Source of the DNA: Deltaproteobacteria bacterium
GTDB lineage: Bacteria; UBA10199; JACPAL01; JAHFST01
Assembly: GCA_023265625.1 (NCBI GenBank)
Contig: JAHFST010000006.1
Coordinates: forward strand, 62,001 to 126,000
Direction of reading: 5' to 3'
Length of the DNA stretch: 64,000 nucleotides
Part shown: positions 41,984 to 49,387 of the stretch, piece by piece
Position numbering within the stretch: the stretch's first letter is position 1
Layout: each line of letters begins with the position of its first letter
Program-made: the position numbers and the translations under genes
The notes under the pieces: generated by a model
Databases searched by the model: none
What the model saw: only the letters and a program-made list of their open reading frames with translations
Told to the model about the DNA's origin: nothing

Positions 41984-42282
41984 AGACTTATCGATCCTTT
42001 GCGGATTTTTACCCCTTCTACCTTTCCCAACATCAGCATCCCATGTGCCGTCGGTTGCATTTTATTGGCAGCTGCGCGGTTTTGTTGTCGGCCATGGTGA
42101 TTTTAGGGGCGAGGCGTTGGGATCTGATCTGGCTCTTGCCCGTTCTTGGTTACGGCTTCGCCTGGGCGGGACATTGTTTCTTTGAGAAAAACCGGCCGGC
42201 CACCTTTCAGTATCCTTTGTATAGTTTGATGGGAGATTGGGTGATGTTTGGGGAGATCTTGTTTGGCCGTATCAGGCTTTAA
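41980..42282 (+). CDS. DUF962/Mpo1-like membrane protein
   Basis: A 100-residue protein with FADFYPFYLSQHQHPMCRRLHFIG, then two or three membrane helices, and GHCFFEKNRPATFQYPLYSLMGDW. This is the DUF962 family, to which yeast Mpo1 (a 2-hydroxy fatty acid dioxygenase) belongs; the His residues that would bind iron are kept. Its final codons have an imperfect echo after the downstream DUF4143 gene (43706-43739). Confidence 0.88.
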   Translation: MKTYRSFADFYPFYLSQHQHPMCRRLHFIGSCAVLLSAMVILGARRWDLIWLLPVLGYGFAWAGHCFFEKNRPATFQYPLYSLMGDWVMFGEILFGRIRL

Positions 42283-42356
42283 ACGGTCAATATTATAAAA
42301 GAATTGGATTTATTAATAATTGGTGCTAATATTTCTATTAAATAGGAATTTTTAGT

Positions 42357-43700
42357 ATGAAAAGGGCTATTTTAGAAAAAATGGAGGCGTGGAAGGAGAA
42401 AATCCCTCGCAAACCGCTCCTGTTGAGAGGAGCCCGACAGACGGGGAAAACCTACCTGTTAAAGGCCTTTGGGGCCTCTTTCCCGAAGGCTCACTACGTC
42501 AATTTTGAAGAGGATCCCTTGGTCGAGAAGGTCTTTGAGCAGGATCTCAAGCCGGGGCGCATTGTGAAGGAACTTTCGTTTCATCTCAATACCCCCATCG
42601 ATATTCAAAGGGACCTCCTGATTTTCGATGAGATTCAATCCGCCCCCCGGGCCCTGACCAGTCTCAAGTATTTTGCGGAAGAGATGCCGGGGTTCGCCCT
42701 CTGTGCCGCCGGGTCTCTTTTGGGGGTTCATTTGAGCCCCGCTTCGTTTCCGGTAGGAAAGGTGGAGGAATTCTCCATGAGGCCGATGTCGTTCCAGGAA
42801 TTTCTCTTGGGCATTGGTGATCAAAGGTCCTTTGATTTTATCCAACAACTCAAGGCGGGGGACTCCATCCCGGAGGTGATTCATGCACAGCTCTGGGATC
42901 AATTAAAAGTTTACTTTGTGGTGGGGGGATTGCCGGAAGTGGTGGCCACCTATGCCCAGAATCAAGACAACCCTTTTGTCGCCTTGGAAAGGGTGCGTCA
43001 ACGGCAGGAAGGCTTGGTGATTGGTTATCTGGCCGACATGGCCAAGCATTCGGGAAAAGAAAACTCTATGCACTTGGAACGCTTGTGGCGCCAGATCCCT
43101 TCCCAATTGGCCAGAGAACAGGGGGGCTCGGCCCCGAAATTTAAATTTAAAGGGGTGGTGCCGGGAATGAAGGGGTTTTCGCAAATGGCCGGGGCGATTG
43201 ATTGGTTAAAAAAGGCGGAGCTGATCTTGCCGGTCAACATGGTGACGAGAGGGCAGCTCCCTTTTTCGGCCTATGCCAAGGAGAATTTTTTCAAGCTCTA
43301 CCTCTTTGATGTCGGCCTTTTGGGGGCCCTCAGTCGTCTCCCTCCGAAGACCTTGCTGGATTACGGCTATGGGAGTTACCAGGGCTATTTTGCGGAAAAT
43401 TTTGTGGCCCAGGAATTTGTGACGGCCGGCGAGCGAGAACTTTTTTATTGGAGGGAGGGAACCGCCGAAGTCGAATTTTTGCGGGAGAGCAACGGCAGGG
43501 TCCTGCCCATCGAGGTGAAATCGGGTTGGGTGACGAAGGCCAAGAGCCTGTCGGTCTTTGCTGCAAAATATCGTCCTGACTACCGAACGATCATGAGCGC
43601 CTGGCCTCCCCAGTGGGACGAGCAGAACAAAGTCCACCACTACCCCCTCTATCTGGCGGGGCGTTTTCCGCTCTCCTCCCCTGTCCTTGCTACCAGCTGA
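42357..43700 (+). CDS. AAA ATPase with C-terminal DUF4143 domain (copy 2)
   Basis: A 447-residue ATPase. Walker A is GARQTGKT at 25-32, Walker B is LLIFDEIQSAPRAL near 87-95, and AAGSLLGVHL holds the sensor. The C-terminal half has the DUF4143 features: QLKVYFVVGGLPEVV, LFDVGLLGAL and the nuclease-like YWREGTAEVEFL followed by VLPIEVKSG, that is a D/E...ExK restriction-endonuclease core. Such a core suggests that DUF4143 once cut DNA. AGGAA lies before the ATG. Imperfect direct repeats flank it (42230-42262 and 43706-43739). Confidence 0.9.
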   Translation: MKRAILEKMEAWKEKIPRKPLLLRGARQTGKTYLLKAFGASFPKAHYVNFEEDPLVEKVFEQDLKPGRIVKELSFHLNTPIDIQRDLLIFDEIQSAPRALTSLKYFAEEMPGFALCAAGSLLGVHLSPASFPVGKVEEFSMRPMSFQEFLLGIGDQRSFDFIQQLKAGDSIPEVIHAQLWDQLKVYFVVGGLPEVVATYAQNQDNPFVALERVRQRQEGLVIGYLADMAKHSGKENSMHLERLWRQIPSQLAREQGGSAPKFKFKGVVPGMKGFSQMAGAIDWLKKAELILPVNMVTRGQLPFSAYAKENFFKLYLFDVGLLGALSRLPPKTLLDYGYGSYQGYFAENFVAQEFVTAGERELFYWREGTAEVEFLRESNGRVLPIEVKSGWVTKAKSLSVFAAKYRPDYRTIMSAWPPQWDEQNKVHHYPLYLAGRFPLSSPVLATS

Positions 43701-43705
43701 TGTGA

Positions 43706-43739
43706 GGATTGGGTGAAGTTTGGGGGAGAGCTTGCGCGG
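43706..43739. repeat. Imperfect duplicate of the DUF962 gene 3' end
   Basis: GATTGGGTGAAGTTTGGGGG, then AGAGCTTGCGCGG, resembles GATTGGGTGATGTTTGGGGA at 42234 with AGATCTTGTTTGG. Translated, DWVKFGGEL mirrors DWVMFGEIL of DUF962. The DUF4143 gene lies exactly between the two, like the higBA remnant between its 96-bp repeats. The match is short and about three quarters identical, so it is only suggestive. Confidence 0.45.
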
Positions 43740-43810
43740 CAGGATTAAATTTTAGAAAAAATGAAAAATCTTCAAAAATCACGCAACCAATTCAGCGATG
43801 AGTCGATGCC

Positions 43811-45871
43811 ATGCCTATGAACTTGCCACTACCTCCCATGACTGCCACCCAAAAACTCCTGGCCCACGCGGTCGGGCTTGCTTCGGTTCAGGCCGGAGAT
43901 GTGATCAGTCTCCCGATTGACTGGGCCATCGCCAGTGAACTGGCGCTTAAGGGGATGTTGGTGACCAATCGTCAGTTGGGGGAACCGGCGCTGGCGCGGG
44001 AAGATCGGTTTTTTCTGGCGGTCGATCATACGGTTTCCCCTTTTCGTGACCCGGGTGATTATACAGTCAATGCGAAAGGTCTGATCGCCTTGGCCGAGGG
44101 TTTCCGTCGGCGTTATCCAGGGATTCGTTTTGCGGGGGCCAATGAAACCATCCTTCATACATTTCCTTTTGAGAGGCTGTTTCGTCCCGGTGATGTCGTG
44201 GTCGGGGCGGACTCTCATTCTATCTATCACGGTGGATTGGGGGCCTTTTCCATCGGGCTTGGGGCGGCGGATGTCATGGCCGCGATGGTGATGGGGAAAT
44301 TTTTACTCCGGGTCCCGGAGGCGATTCGGATTGATATTGAGGGAGAACTGCCGACGATGCTCACCGGTAAGGATCTCATCCTGGCCATCTTGCAGCGCTT
44401 CAAACGTAACACCATCGCGATGGAGCGCACGGTCGAATATGGCGGGGAGGGTTTGCGGCATCTCTCCGTCTCGGCGCGCGGCACCCTTTGCAACATGGGG
44501 GCGGAGTTTGGGGCGATGACCTCGTTTGTGATCCCGGATGAGGTCGTGGCGCGATTTTTGGCGACACGTCGCGGCGAGTTTAATCAGGGAGGGGTTTACT
44601 TCCGCCCCGATGAAGCGGCGGCCTATGTGGCACGCGAGGTGATGACACTTGGTTTGGATATGGCCCCTCGGGTGGCGGTACATCCTAGTCCGGACAATGT
44701 TTATGCGGTAAACGATGAGCCAGTCGCCGGTAAGGTTTTTGATATTGCGTTTGTTGGGAGTTGTACGGCCACCCCGGAGGAATTTGTTTTGGCGGCCCTG
44801 ACGGCGGATGCGGCCCTGCGTGCCGGGTGGACGCCCGTTGACAGTGGTAATCCGATGGCCCGGATGTTTTCTCCCAGTTCGGCAAACATTGCGGCCATGT
44901 TGCAGACCCATGGTTTGATTGACCCGCTGGAGCGTGCCGGTTTCAAGGTGGGTCGATCCGGATGCAGTTTTTGTCTGGGGGTGGATGGTTCCGCCGCTCC
45001 TGCCGGCGCTTGGCTCTTAGGGACGCACAATCGAACCTTTGAAAATCGCACCGGAAAGGGATCGTTTTCCATGGCGTCCAATGCGGCCGTTGTCATGGCG
45101 TCGTCGTTTGGCATGCGGGTGCGAGACCCTCGAGAACTTTTGCCCCATTTCGACCAAGAGCGATATGACAGAATTATGGCGGAGCTGCGCGGGAGAGATT
45201 TGGCCGTTGAGTTCAACTATGCAGAGCCTGTGTCCGTAGCCGACCGACAGGTCTCTGCTACATCCGCGGTGCCAGGAGCAACGGGGCCGGTCGTGTCGAC
45301 GATTTGCTCCAAGGTGGTCCGGTTTGGAGACAATGTGGATACCGATGCCATTATCGCCGGTCGATTCTGCCATATTGAGGATGTTAGAGAATTAGGCCGT
45401 CACGCCTTTGAGAATGATAGGGGAGAAGGTGTATTTGCCCAAAAAGTGGAGGCGGAGGGGCACGGTATTGTGGCGGCGGGAGAGGGTTGGGGATCGGGGA
45501 GTTCGCGGGAGGAGGCTGTTTACGCCCTGATTGGGGCGGGCGTGAAATTGGTGTTAGCCAAGAGCCTTGCCTTCATCCATCGGCGTAATCTGGTCAATCA
45601 GAACCTGCCGTTTAGACTCATTCACCCGCAAGATCACCTCCTTTACGACGAGCTCGTTCAGGAAGGTTCCGAGCTGCAGGTTGATCTCGTCAAAAATCAA
45701 CTCTATGTGACCGGTCAACCGGAGCGGGTCGTTCGTTTGCTCCCCTTGTTTCCCGAGGAAGTGGCCATTCAAGGCATGGGCGGCTTGGCGGAGGCCTATC
45801 GGGCGCATGGTGTGGGTACTCTTGGGGCGATTCAAGATGAGGCCCGACAGATTGAAGCTTTTTTGGGTTAG
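43811..45871 (+). CDS. Single-chain aconitase-superfamily hydro-lyase
   Basis: A 686-residue fusion of large and swivelling domains. The [4Fe-4S] ligands are Cys in FVGSCTATPEE and the CxxC of GRSGCSFCLG. VVGADSHSIYHGGLGAFSIGLGAADV is the large-domain signature. The swivel domain begins at about residue 505 with VVRFGDNVDTDAIIAGRF and has GEGWGSGSSREEAV. Aconitase and isopropylmalate/homoaconitate dehydratases share this fold; the single-chain form of about 660 residues resembles the Aquifex-type aconitase, so aconitase is favoured. The interdomain linker includes a palindrome with GTAGC/GCTAC ends (45236-45261) that may be another inserted repeat. Confidence 0.85.
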   Translation: MPMNLPLPPMTATQKLLAHAVGLASVQAGDVISLPIDWAIASELALKGMLVTNRQLGEPALAREDRFFLAVDHTVSPFRDPGDYTVNAKGLIALAEGFRRRYPGIRFAGANETILHTFPFERLFRPGDVVVGADSHSIYHGGLGAFSIGLGAADVMAAMVMGKFLLRVPEAIRIDIEGELPTMLTGKDLILAILQRFKRNTIAMERTVEYGGEGLRHLSVSARGTLCNMGAEFGAMTSFVIPDEVVARFLATRRGEFNQGGVYFRPDEAAAYVAREVMTLGLDMAPRVAVHPSPDNVYAVNDEPVAGKVFDIAFVGSCTATPEEFVLAALTADAALRAGWTPVDSGNPMARMFSPSSANIAAMLQTHGLIDPLERAGFKVGRSGCSFCLGVDGSAAPAGAWLLGTHNRTFENRTGKGSFSMASNAAVVMASSFGMRVRDPRELLPHFDQERYDRIMAELRGRDLAVEFNYAEPVSVADRQVSATSAVPGATGPVVSTICSKVVRFGDNVDTDAIIAGRFCHIEDVRELGRHAFENDRGEGVFAQKVEAEGHGIVAAGEGWGSGSSREEAVYALIGAGVKLVLAKSLAFIHRRNLVNQNLPFRLIHPQDHLLYDELVQEGSELQVDLVKNQLYVTGQPERVVRLLPLFPEEVAIQGMGGLAEAYRAHGVGTLGAIQDEARQIEAFLG

Positions 45872-46359
45872 TTTTTGGGATTTTTTTGTCGATCAAGGAT
45901 AACTCTTAATTCTCTGAGTGTTGCCTTATCTTTATCCCGATTGAGTGTCTCTTTGGTCTTGATGAGATCTTCCAATCCAATCAATTTGCAACGATGTCCA
46001 TAGAGTTCGACGGCGATGCAATTTTTCAAAACGTTTTCATAATTTCCCACTCCAGCAATCTCCCCCAGGATGTCGAGGCCGCCAAGATCCGTTTGTAGAT
46101 AGATGTTCTTGAGGTGACTTGTTTCCTGGGGGATCTCAAGGAAGGAGAATTTTTGCGGTGTTTCACGATGCACTGGATGGTAAGGAGCCAGGCAACGGCG
46201 CAGTGTTTCGACCTGATCTGGCCGAACCACCATGCAGACATCCACGTCATGGGTGATTTGCGAGGCTCCATATAGGATGGCGGCCATGCCTCCGACCAAT
46301 AAAAAATCAATATTATGGTCGAGCAGGAGTTTGAGTAGATCGTTTAAGTTGTTGCTCAT
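45868..46359 (-). CDS. MNT-like nucleotidyltransferase (AbiEii/DUF6036 type)
   Basis: A 163-residue protein. LLVGGMAAILYGASQITHDVDV is the nucleotidyltransferase core (GG...T.DVDV). GGLDILGEIAGVG and the helical C-terminus LIGLEDLIKTKETLNRDKD match stand-alone nucleotidyltransferases that are often paired with a small upstream gene. It overlaps that gene by 47 bp. The last 4 bases overlap the convergent aconitase-like gene. The pair probably acts as a toxin-antitoxin-like unit. Confidence 0.8.
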   Translation of the reverse strand: MSNNLNDLLKLLLDHNIDFLLVGGMAAILYGASQITHDVDVCMVVRPDQVETLRRCLAPYHPVHRETPQKFSFLEIPQETSHLKNIYLQTDLGGLDILGEIAGVGNYENVLKNCIAVELYGHRCKLIGLEDLIKTKETLNRDKDKATLRELRVILDRQKNPKN

Positions 46360-46519
46360 ACTGTTGGCCTGCCTTCCTGAGTTCCAAAACCAGATTCAGG
46401 GCGCGTTGATGATTTGTCAGGCGCTGTTCTAGGGAGAGCGAAAGATTGTAGTTGGTGAGACTTAAATCGATGCCAAAATCCTGAGCCTCTTGTTCCACTT
46501 TGGAGAGTTTGCAATCCAT
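46313..46519 (-). CDS. Small partner protein of the nucleotidyltransferase
   Basis: A 68-residue protein with SKVEQEAQDFGIDLSLTNYNL, then SLEQRLTNHQRALNLVLELRKAG. Similar small proteins commonly precede nucleotidyltransferases of this type. It reads as two helices. It overlaps the next gene by 47 bp on a different frame. Role as antitoxin or toxin is not known. Confidence 0.65.
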   Translation of the reverse strand: MDCKLSKVEQEAQDFGIDLSLTNYNLSLSLEQRLTNHQRALNLVLELRKAGQQYEQQLKRSTQTPARP

Positions 46520-46560
46520 TAAGATTCATCATAGGACGGAACCTCTCAAAGTGCAACCGT

Positions 46561-47475
46561 ATGGAAAAAAGGATACAGAAAAATCTGGTGCGACTGTGGG
46601 TGAATATTTTAGGCCTGGTCGCCGGATTGGTCTGCCTGGGCCTTCTCTTGGCCAAACTCGATCTGGGCCTGACGCTTAAGACTCTCGGCCAGATTCGCTG
46701 GGGGATACTCTTAGTCTTTGCCCTGACCCTCCCTAAATTTTGGATCTATGCCTGCAGTTGGCGGTTGATCTTAACGCAGTTGGGGGAATCGGTCTCGACC
46801 GGCACCCTGTTTCGCCTCAAGTTGATCGGAGAGGCCATCAATGAGGCCACGCCGCTCAACTTTTTGGGAGGCGACACCCTGCGGGTGGGTTTGTTAAAAT
46901 CACATCTCTCTTTGAAGACCGGCGTGCAATCTGTCGTGGTGGACCGTATCTCCCACATGGTTTCAGGGGCGATCATTATGTTGATCGGCGGCCTGCTGTT
47001 TGTGGCGCACGCCCGGGCCTTATCATGGTCCACTTGGGGGATTACAGCCAAGGGAGTGCTGTGCGTGGTGGTTTTACTGGTGATCGGGAGTTTTTCGGTT
47101 AAATGGCTTCGACCCAAGATTCCACCGGAAGTTCGGCAGATGAAGGGGACTTTTCTCCAGACGGTCATGTTAACGCTGCTGGGACGTTCGTTTAGTATTT
47201 TGGAAATTTACCTCATCGCCTGGTTGATTCACGCCTCGGTGAGTTTTTCGGATGCGGTGATTCTTAACGGCCTCTCGCTTGGTTTGGGAACCTTGTTTGC
47301 CTTTGTCCCGGGTACGGTCGGGATTTTAGAGGGGGGCTTTGTGGGGTATTTTTCCTGGCTTGGCCGATCATTAGAAGGTGGCATGGCGCTTAGTTTTATC
47401 CGGAGATTAAATGGAATTTTTTGGATTTTAGTGGGGCTGCTGACTCTGCTCGCAACACGTGCTGAAGAATCTTAA
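46561..47475 (+). CDS. YbhN/AglD-type flippase-like membrane protein
   Basis: A 304-residue protein with about eight membrane helices, of the lysylphosphatidylglycerol synthase transmembrane family (UPF0104). Signature pieces are PKFWIYACSWRLIL, EAINEATPLNFLGGDTLRVGLLK and FAFVPGTVGILEGGFVGYF. Related proteins move or sense lipid-linked substrates. No glycosyltransferase is adjacent. The 3' end overlaps the convergent rdgB gene by 80 bp, an unusually long antisense overlap. Confidence 0.85.
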   Translation: MEKRIQKNLVRLWVNILGLVAGLVCLGLLLAKLDLGLTLKTLGQIRWGILLVFALTLPKFWIYACSWRLILTQLGESVSTGTLFRLKLIGEAINEATPLNFLGGDTLRVGLLKSHLSLKTGVQSVVVDRISHMVSGAIIMLIGGLLFVAHARALSWSTWGITAKGVLCVVVLLVIGSFSVKWLRPKIPPEVRQMKGTFLQTVMLTLLGRSFSILEIYLIAWLIHASVSFSDAVILNGLSLGLGTLFAFVPGTVGILEGGFVGYFSWLGRSLEGGMALSFIRRLNGIFWILVGLLTLLATRAEES

Positions 47476-48076
47476 CCATTTGTGTTAAAGCCTTGCCGCG
47501 ATGGCTGATCTGATTTTTGACGTGCGGTGATATTTCTGCCATTGTCTTTCCCAATTCGGGCAGATAAAAAATCGGATCATAACCGAATCCGCCCGTGCCG
47601 CGCTTCTCGAGAATGATTTCTCCCTCGCAACGTCCTTCCGTGATGAATTCGCGGCCATCGGGCAGCACGAGGGCCATGACGCAGACGTAGTGGGCCTGAC
47701 GTTCATTTGGCGGCACCTGTTGGATTTCTGTGATTAACTTTTGGAGATTATCCTCGTCCGAGGCCCCCGGGCCTGCGTACCGCGCGGAATAAATTCCTGG
47801 GGCCCCGTCTAAGGCGGGGACGACGATGCCGCTGTCATCGGCCAATATGGGGGCGTATGGCCATACGCCCCTACAGTATCGAGAAATCTCCCGCGCCTTT
47901 TTGAGGGCGTTTTCTTGGAAGGTATTACCGTCCTCCACCACATCAGGGATATTGGGAAAATCATGGAGGGATTGGATCTGTAGGGGCGAACCCATGGGGT
48001 CGCCCTCCTGGTGGCCAAGGATTTTTTCAATTTCTACAACCTTGCCGCGGTTTTTGGTGGCGAGGATTAATTGCAT
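47396..48076 (-). CDS. rdgB: XTP/dITP pyrophosphatase, with two in-frame repeat insertions
   Basis: RdgB/HAM1 removes ITP, dITP and XTP from the nucleotide pool. LILATKNRGKVVEIEKIL, ILADDSGIVVPALDGAPGIYSARYAG and GTGGFGYDPIFYLPELGKTMAEI are diagnostic, as is the final HRGKAL. Two family 1 repeats are read in frame: at 47979-48009 (encoding EGDPMGSPLQ after the first helix) and at 47848-47875 (encoding CRGVWPYAP just before the catalytic ADDSG). At 226 residues it is longer than the usual 195-200 for this reason and because of a C-terminal tail, which overlaps the YbhN-like gene. Confidence 0.93.
   Translation of the reverse strand: MQLILATKNRGKVVEIEKILGHQEGDPMGSPLQIQSLHDFPNIPDVVEDGNTFQENALKKAREISRYCRGVWPYAPILADDSGIVVPALDGAPGIYSARYAGPGASDEDNLQKLITEIQQVPPNERQAHYVCVMALVLPDGREFITEGRCEGEIILEKRGTGGFGYDPIFYLPELGKTMAEISPHVKNQISHRGKALTQMVKILQHVLRAESAAPLKSKKFHLISG
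47848..47875. repeat. Family 1 repeat inside rdgB (site A)
   Basis: The core GGGGCGTATGG plus its exact complement is a perfect 22-bp palindrome (47850-47871), followed by TACA. It encodes RGVWPYAP directly before the ADDSG active-site motif. Confidence 0.9.
47979..48009. repeat. Family 1 repeat inside rdgB (site B)
   Basis: TGTAGGGGCGAACCCATGGGG, then TCGCCCTCC; a single hairpin with a GGGCGAACCC/GGGGTCGCCC stem. It encodes EGDPMGSPLQ after the N-terminal helix. Compare GDPVGRP in the rsmA copy: the same reading frame of the element is used in both genes. Confidence 0.85.
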
Positions 48077-48137
48077 GGTTGAACTCTATAAACTGTCGGA
48101 TCAGAGTGCAAGGTGAATGCGTGAAATTCCTTTAAAT

Positions 48138-48184
48138 ATGTTTATGTAAATCATAAATAATAGATTTACATATAACATAAACAT
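48138..48184. promoter_or_regulatory. Nested inverted repeats before DUF4143 gene copy 3
   Basis: Outer arms ATGTTTATG (48138-48146) and CATAAACAT (48176-48184); inner arms ATGTAAATC (48144-48152) and GATTTACAT (48163-48171). Two overlapping dyads end 14 bp before the ATG of the ATPase gene in AT-rich DNA. They could be binding sites for the ATPase's own wing-helix domain or another repressor. Confidence 0.55.
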
Positions 48185-48198
48185 GATACCATGTATCC

Positions 48199-49383
48199 AT
48201 GCCTCATCTTCGGTGCCGATATCTTAGGGAAATTCTAAAAAAAGATTTGACGTGGTCTCCCGTCATTTCTGTTTTAGGGATGCGGCAGATTGGCAAGACA
48301 ACCTTGTTGAAGCCGATCGGATGTACCTACATCACATTGGATGATGATGAAGTGCTCAGGCGATTTGAGCAGGGAATTTGGACTGAACTTGAGGCGGGCA
48401 CGATCCCCATAGTGATCGATGAGGCGCAGAAGAGTTCCGGACTTTTTGATCGGGTTAAACTCATTGTGGATCGGCAAGGGAAGCCGGGTCAGTTTTTGCT
48501 CACTGGTTCCGTTCGTTTCCTATCAAAAAAACAGATTCGGGAGTCTCTGACAGGTCGGACATCCATTTTAGAACTTTTACCCATGACATTAGCGGAAGTG
48601 CATTCGAGGCCGTTGATGAATTTTGTCAAAGAGGTTACTCAATTTTCCTCTGAAGTATTTCTGAAAAAGACCGCCTTGCGAGAACGGTTTCGCAGGCATG
48701 AAGTGGAGGATTATCTGGCTCTGGGAGGTATGCCTGGAATCTGCTTCAAAAGGGACGCTCAAGTGCGTCGAAGCATGCAAGAGAGCCATCTGGAGACGCT
48801 TTTGATGCGTGATTTGCAATTTTTGGTCAAAACTCGGGTTCCTTTTGCCAAGTTAAGGGCGATGCTTTTCGAGCTTGCTCAGGTTCAGGGGCAGATGATC
48901 TCCCTTTCGGATCTTGGGAGGAGAGTTCAGCTTTCGACGCCGACGGTCATCCAATTGATGAAGGCCTTTCAAGATCTGTTCATTATTCGCTCCCATGGCA
49001 AGAGCTGGTTCTTTTCAGATTGTGGCATAGGCCATTTCTTGGGGGCTTCCCGAAGTGAAAACACCCTTTTTCATATGGAGAGGTTTGTTTATCAGGAGCT
49101 TTATGCGCAATTAAATTACCTTCATAGGGCGCATTTTCGCTTTGATCCTTATTTGACTCGTGGCGGCGTCCGCATTCCTTTTGTGATTGATGTAGAAGGG
49201 GCTCCAACCTTGGCAATCGTTGTGGATGCCACCGACGGGGCAAGCGAGAAATCACTCAAGAGTCTTACTTGGTTTGCGAAGAAAAGAAAAAGCCCGGTTG
49301 TCTCCGTCGTTCTTCACCACGGGGCAAGGCCCTATTTATCCTCAACGTCCGCCATTTGCATTCCATATGATTGGATTGCTTAG
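48199..49383 (+). CDS. AAA ATPase with C-terminal DUF4143 domain (copy 3)
   Basis: A 394-residue ATPase most like copy 1. Walker A is GMRQIGKT at 27-34, Walker B is PIVIDEAQKSSGLF. LLTGSVRFLSK holds the sensor, and FIIRSHGKSWFFSDCGIGHFL and the region before the end are DUF4143. No Shine-Dalgarno sequence precedes the ATG. It ends 5 bp before the convergent ethylmalonyl-CoA mutase gene, so it was placed very tightly between two host genes. Confidence 0.88.
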   Translation: MPHLRCRYLREILKKDLTWSPVISVLGMRQIGKTTLLKPIGCTYITLDDDEVLRRFEQGIWTELEAGTIPIVIDEAQKSSGLFDRVKLIVDRQGKPGQFLLTGSVRFLSKKQIRESLTGRTSILELLPMTLAEVHSRPLMNFVKEVTQFSSEVFLKKTALRERFRRHEVEDYLALGGMPGICFKRDAQVRRSMQESHLETLLMRDLQFLVKTRVPFAKLRAMLFELAQVQGQMISLSDLGRRVQLSTPTVIQLMKAFQDLFIIRSHGKSWFFSDCGIGHFLGASRSENTLFHMERFVYQELYAQLNYLHRAHFRFDPYLTRGGVRIPFVIDVEGAPTLAIVVDATDGASEKSLKSLTWFAKKRKSPVVSVVLHHGARPYLSSTSAICIPYDWIA

Positions 49384-49387
49384 AATC

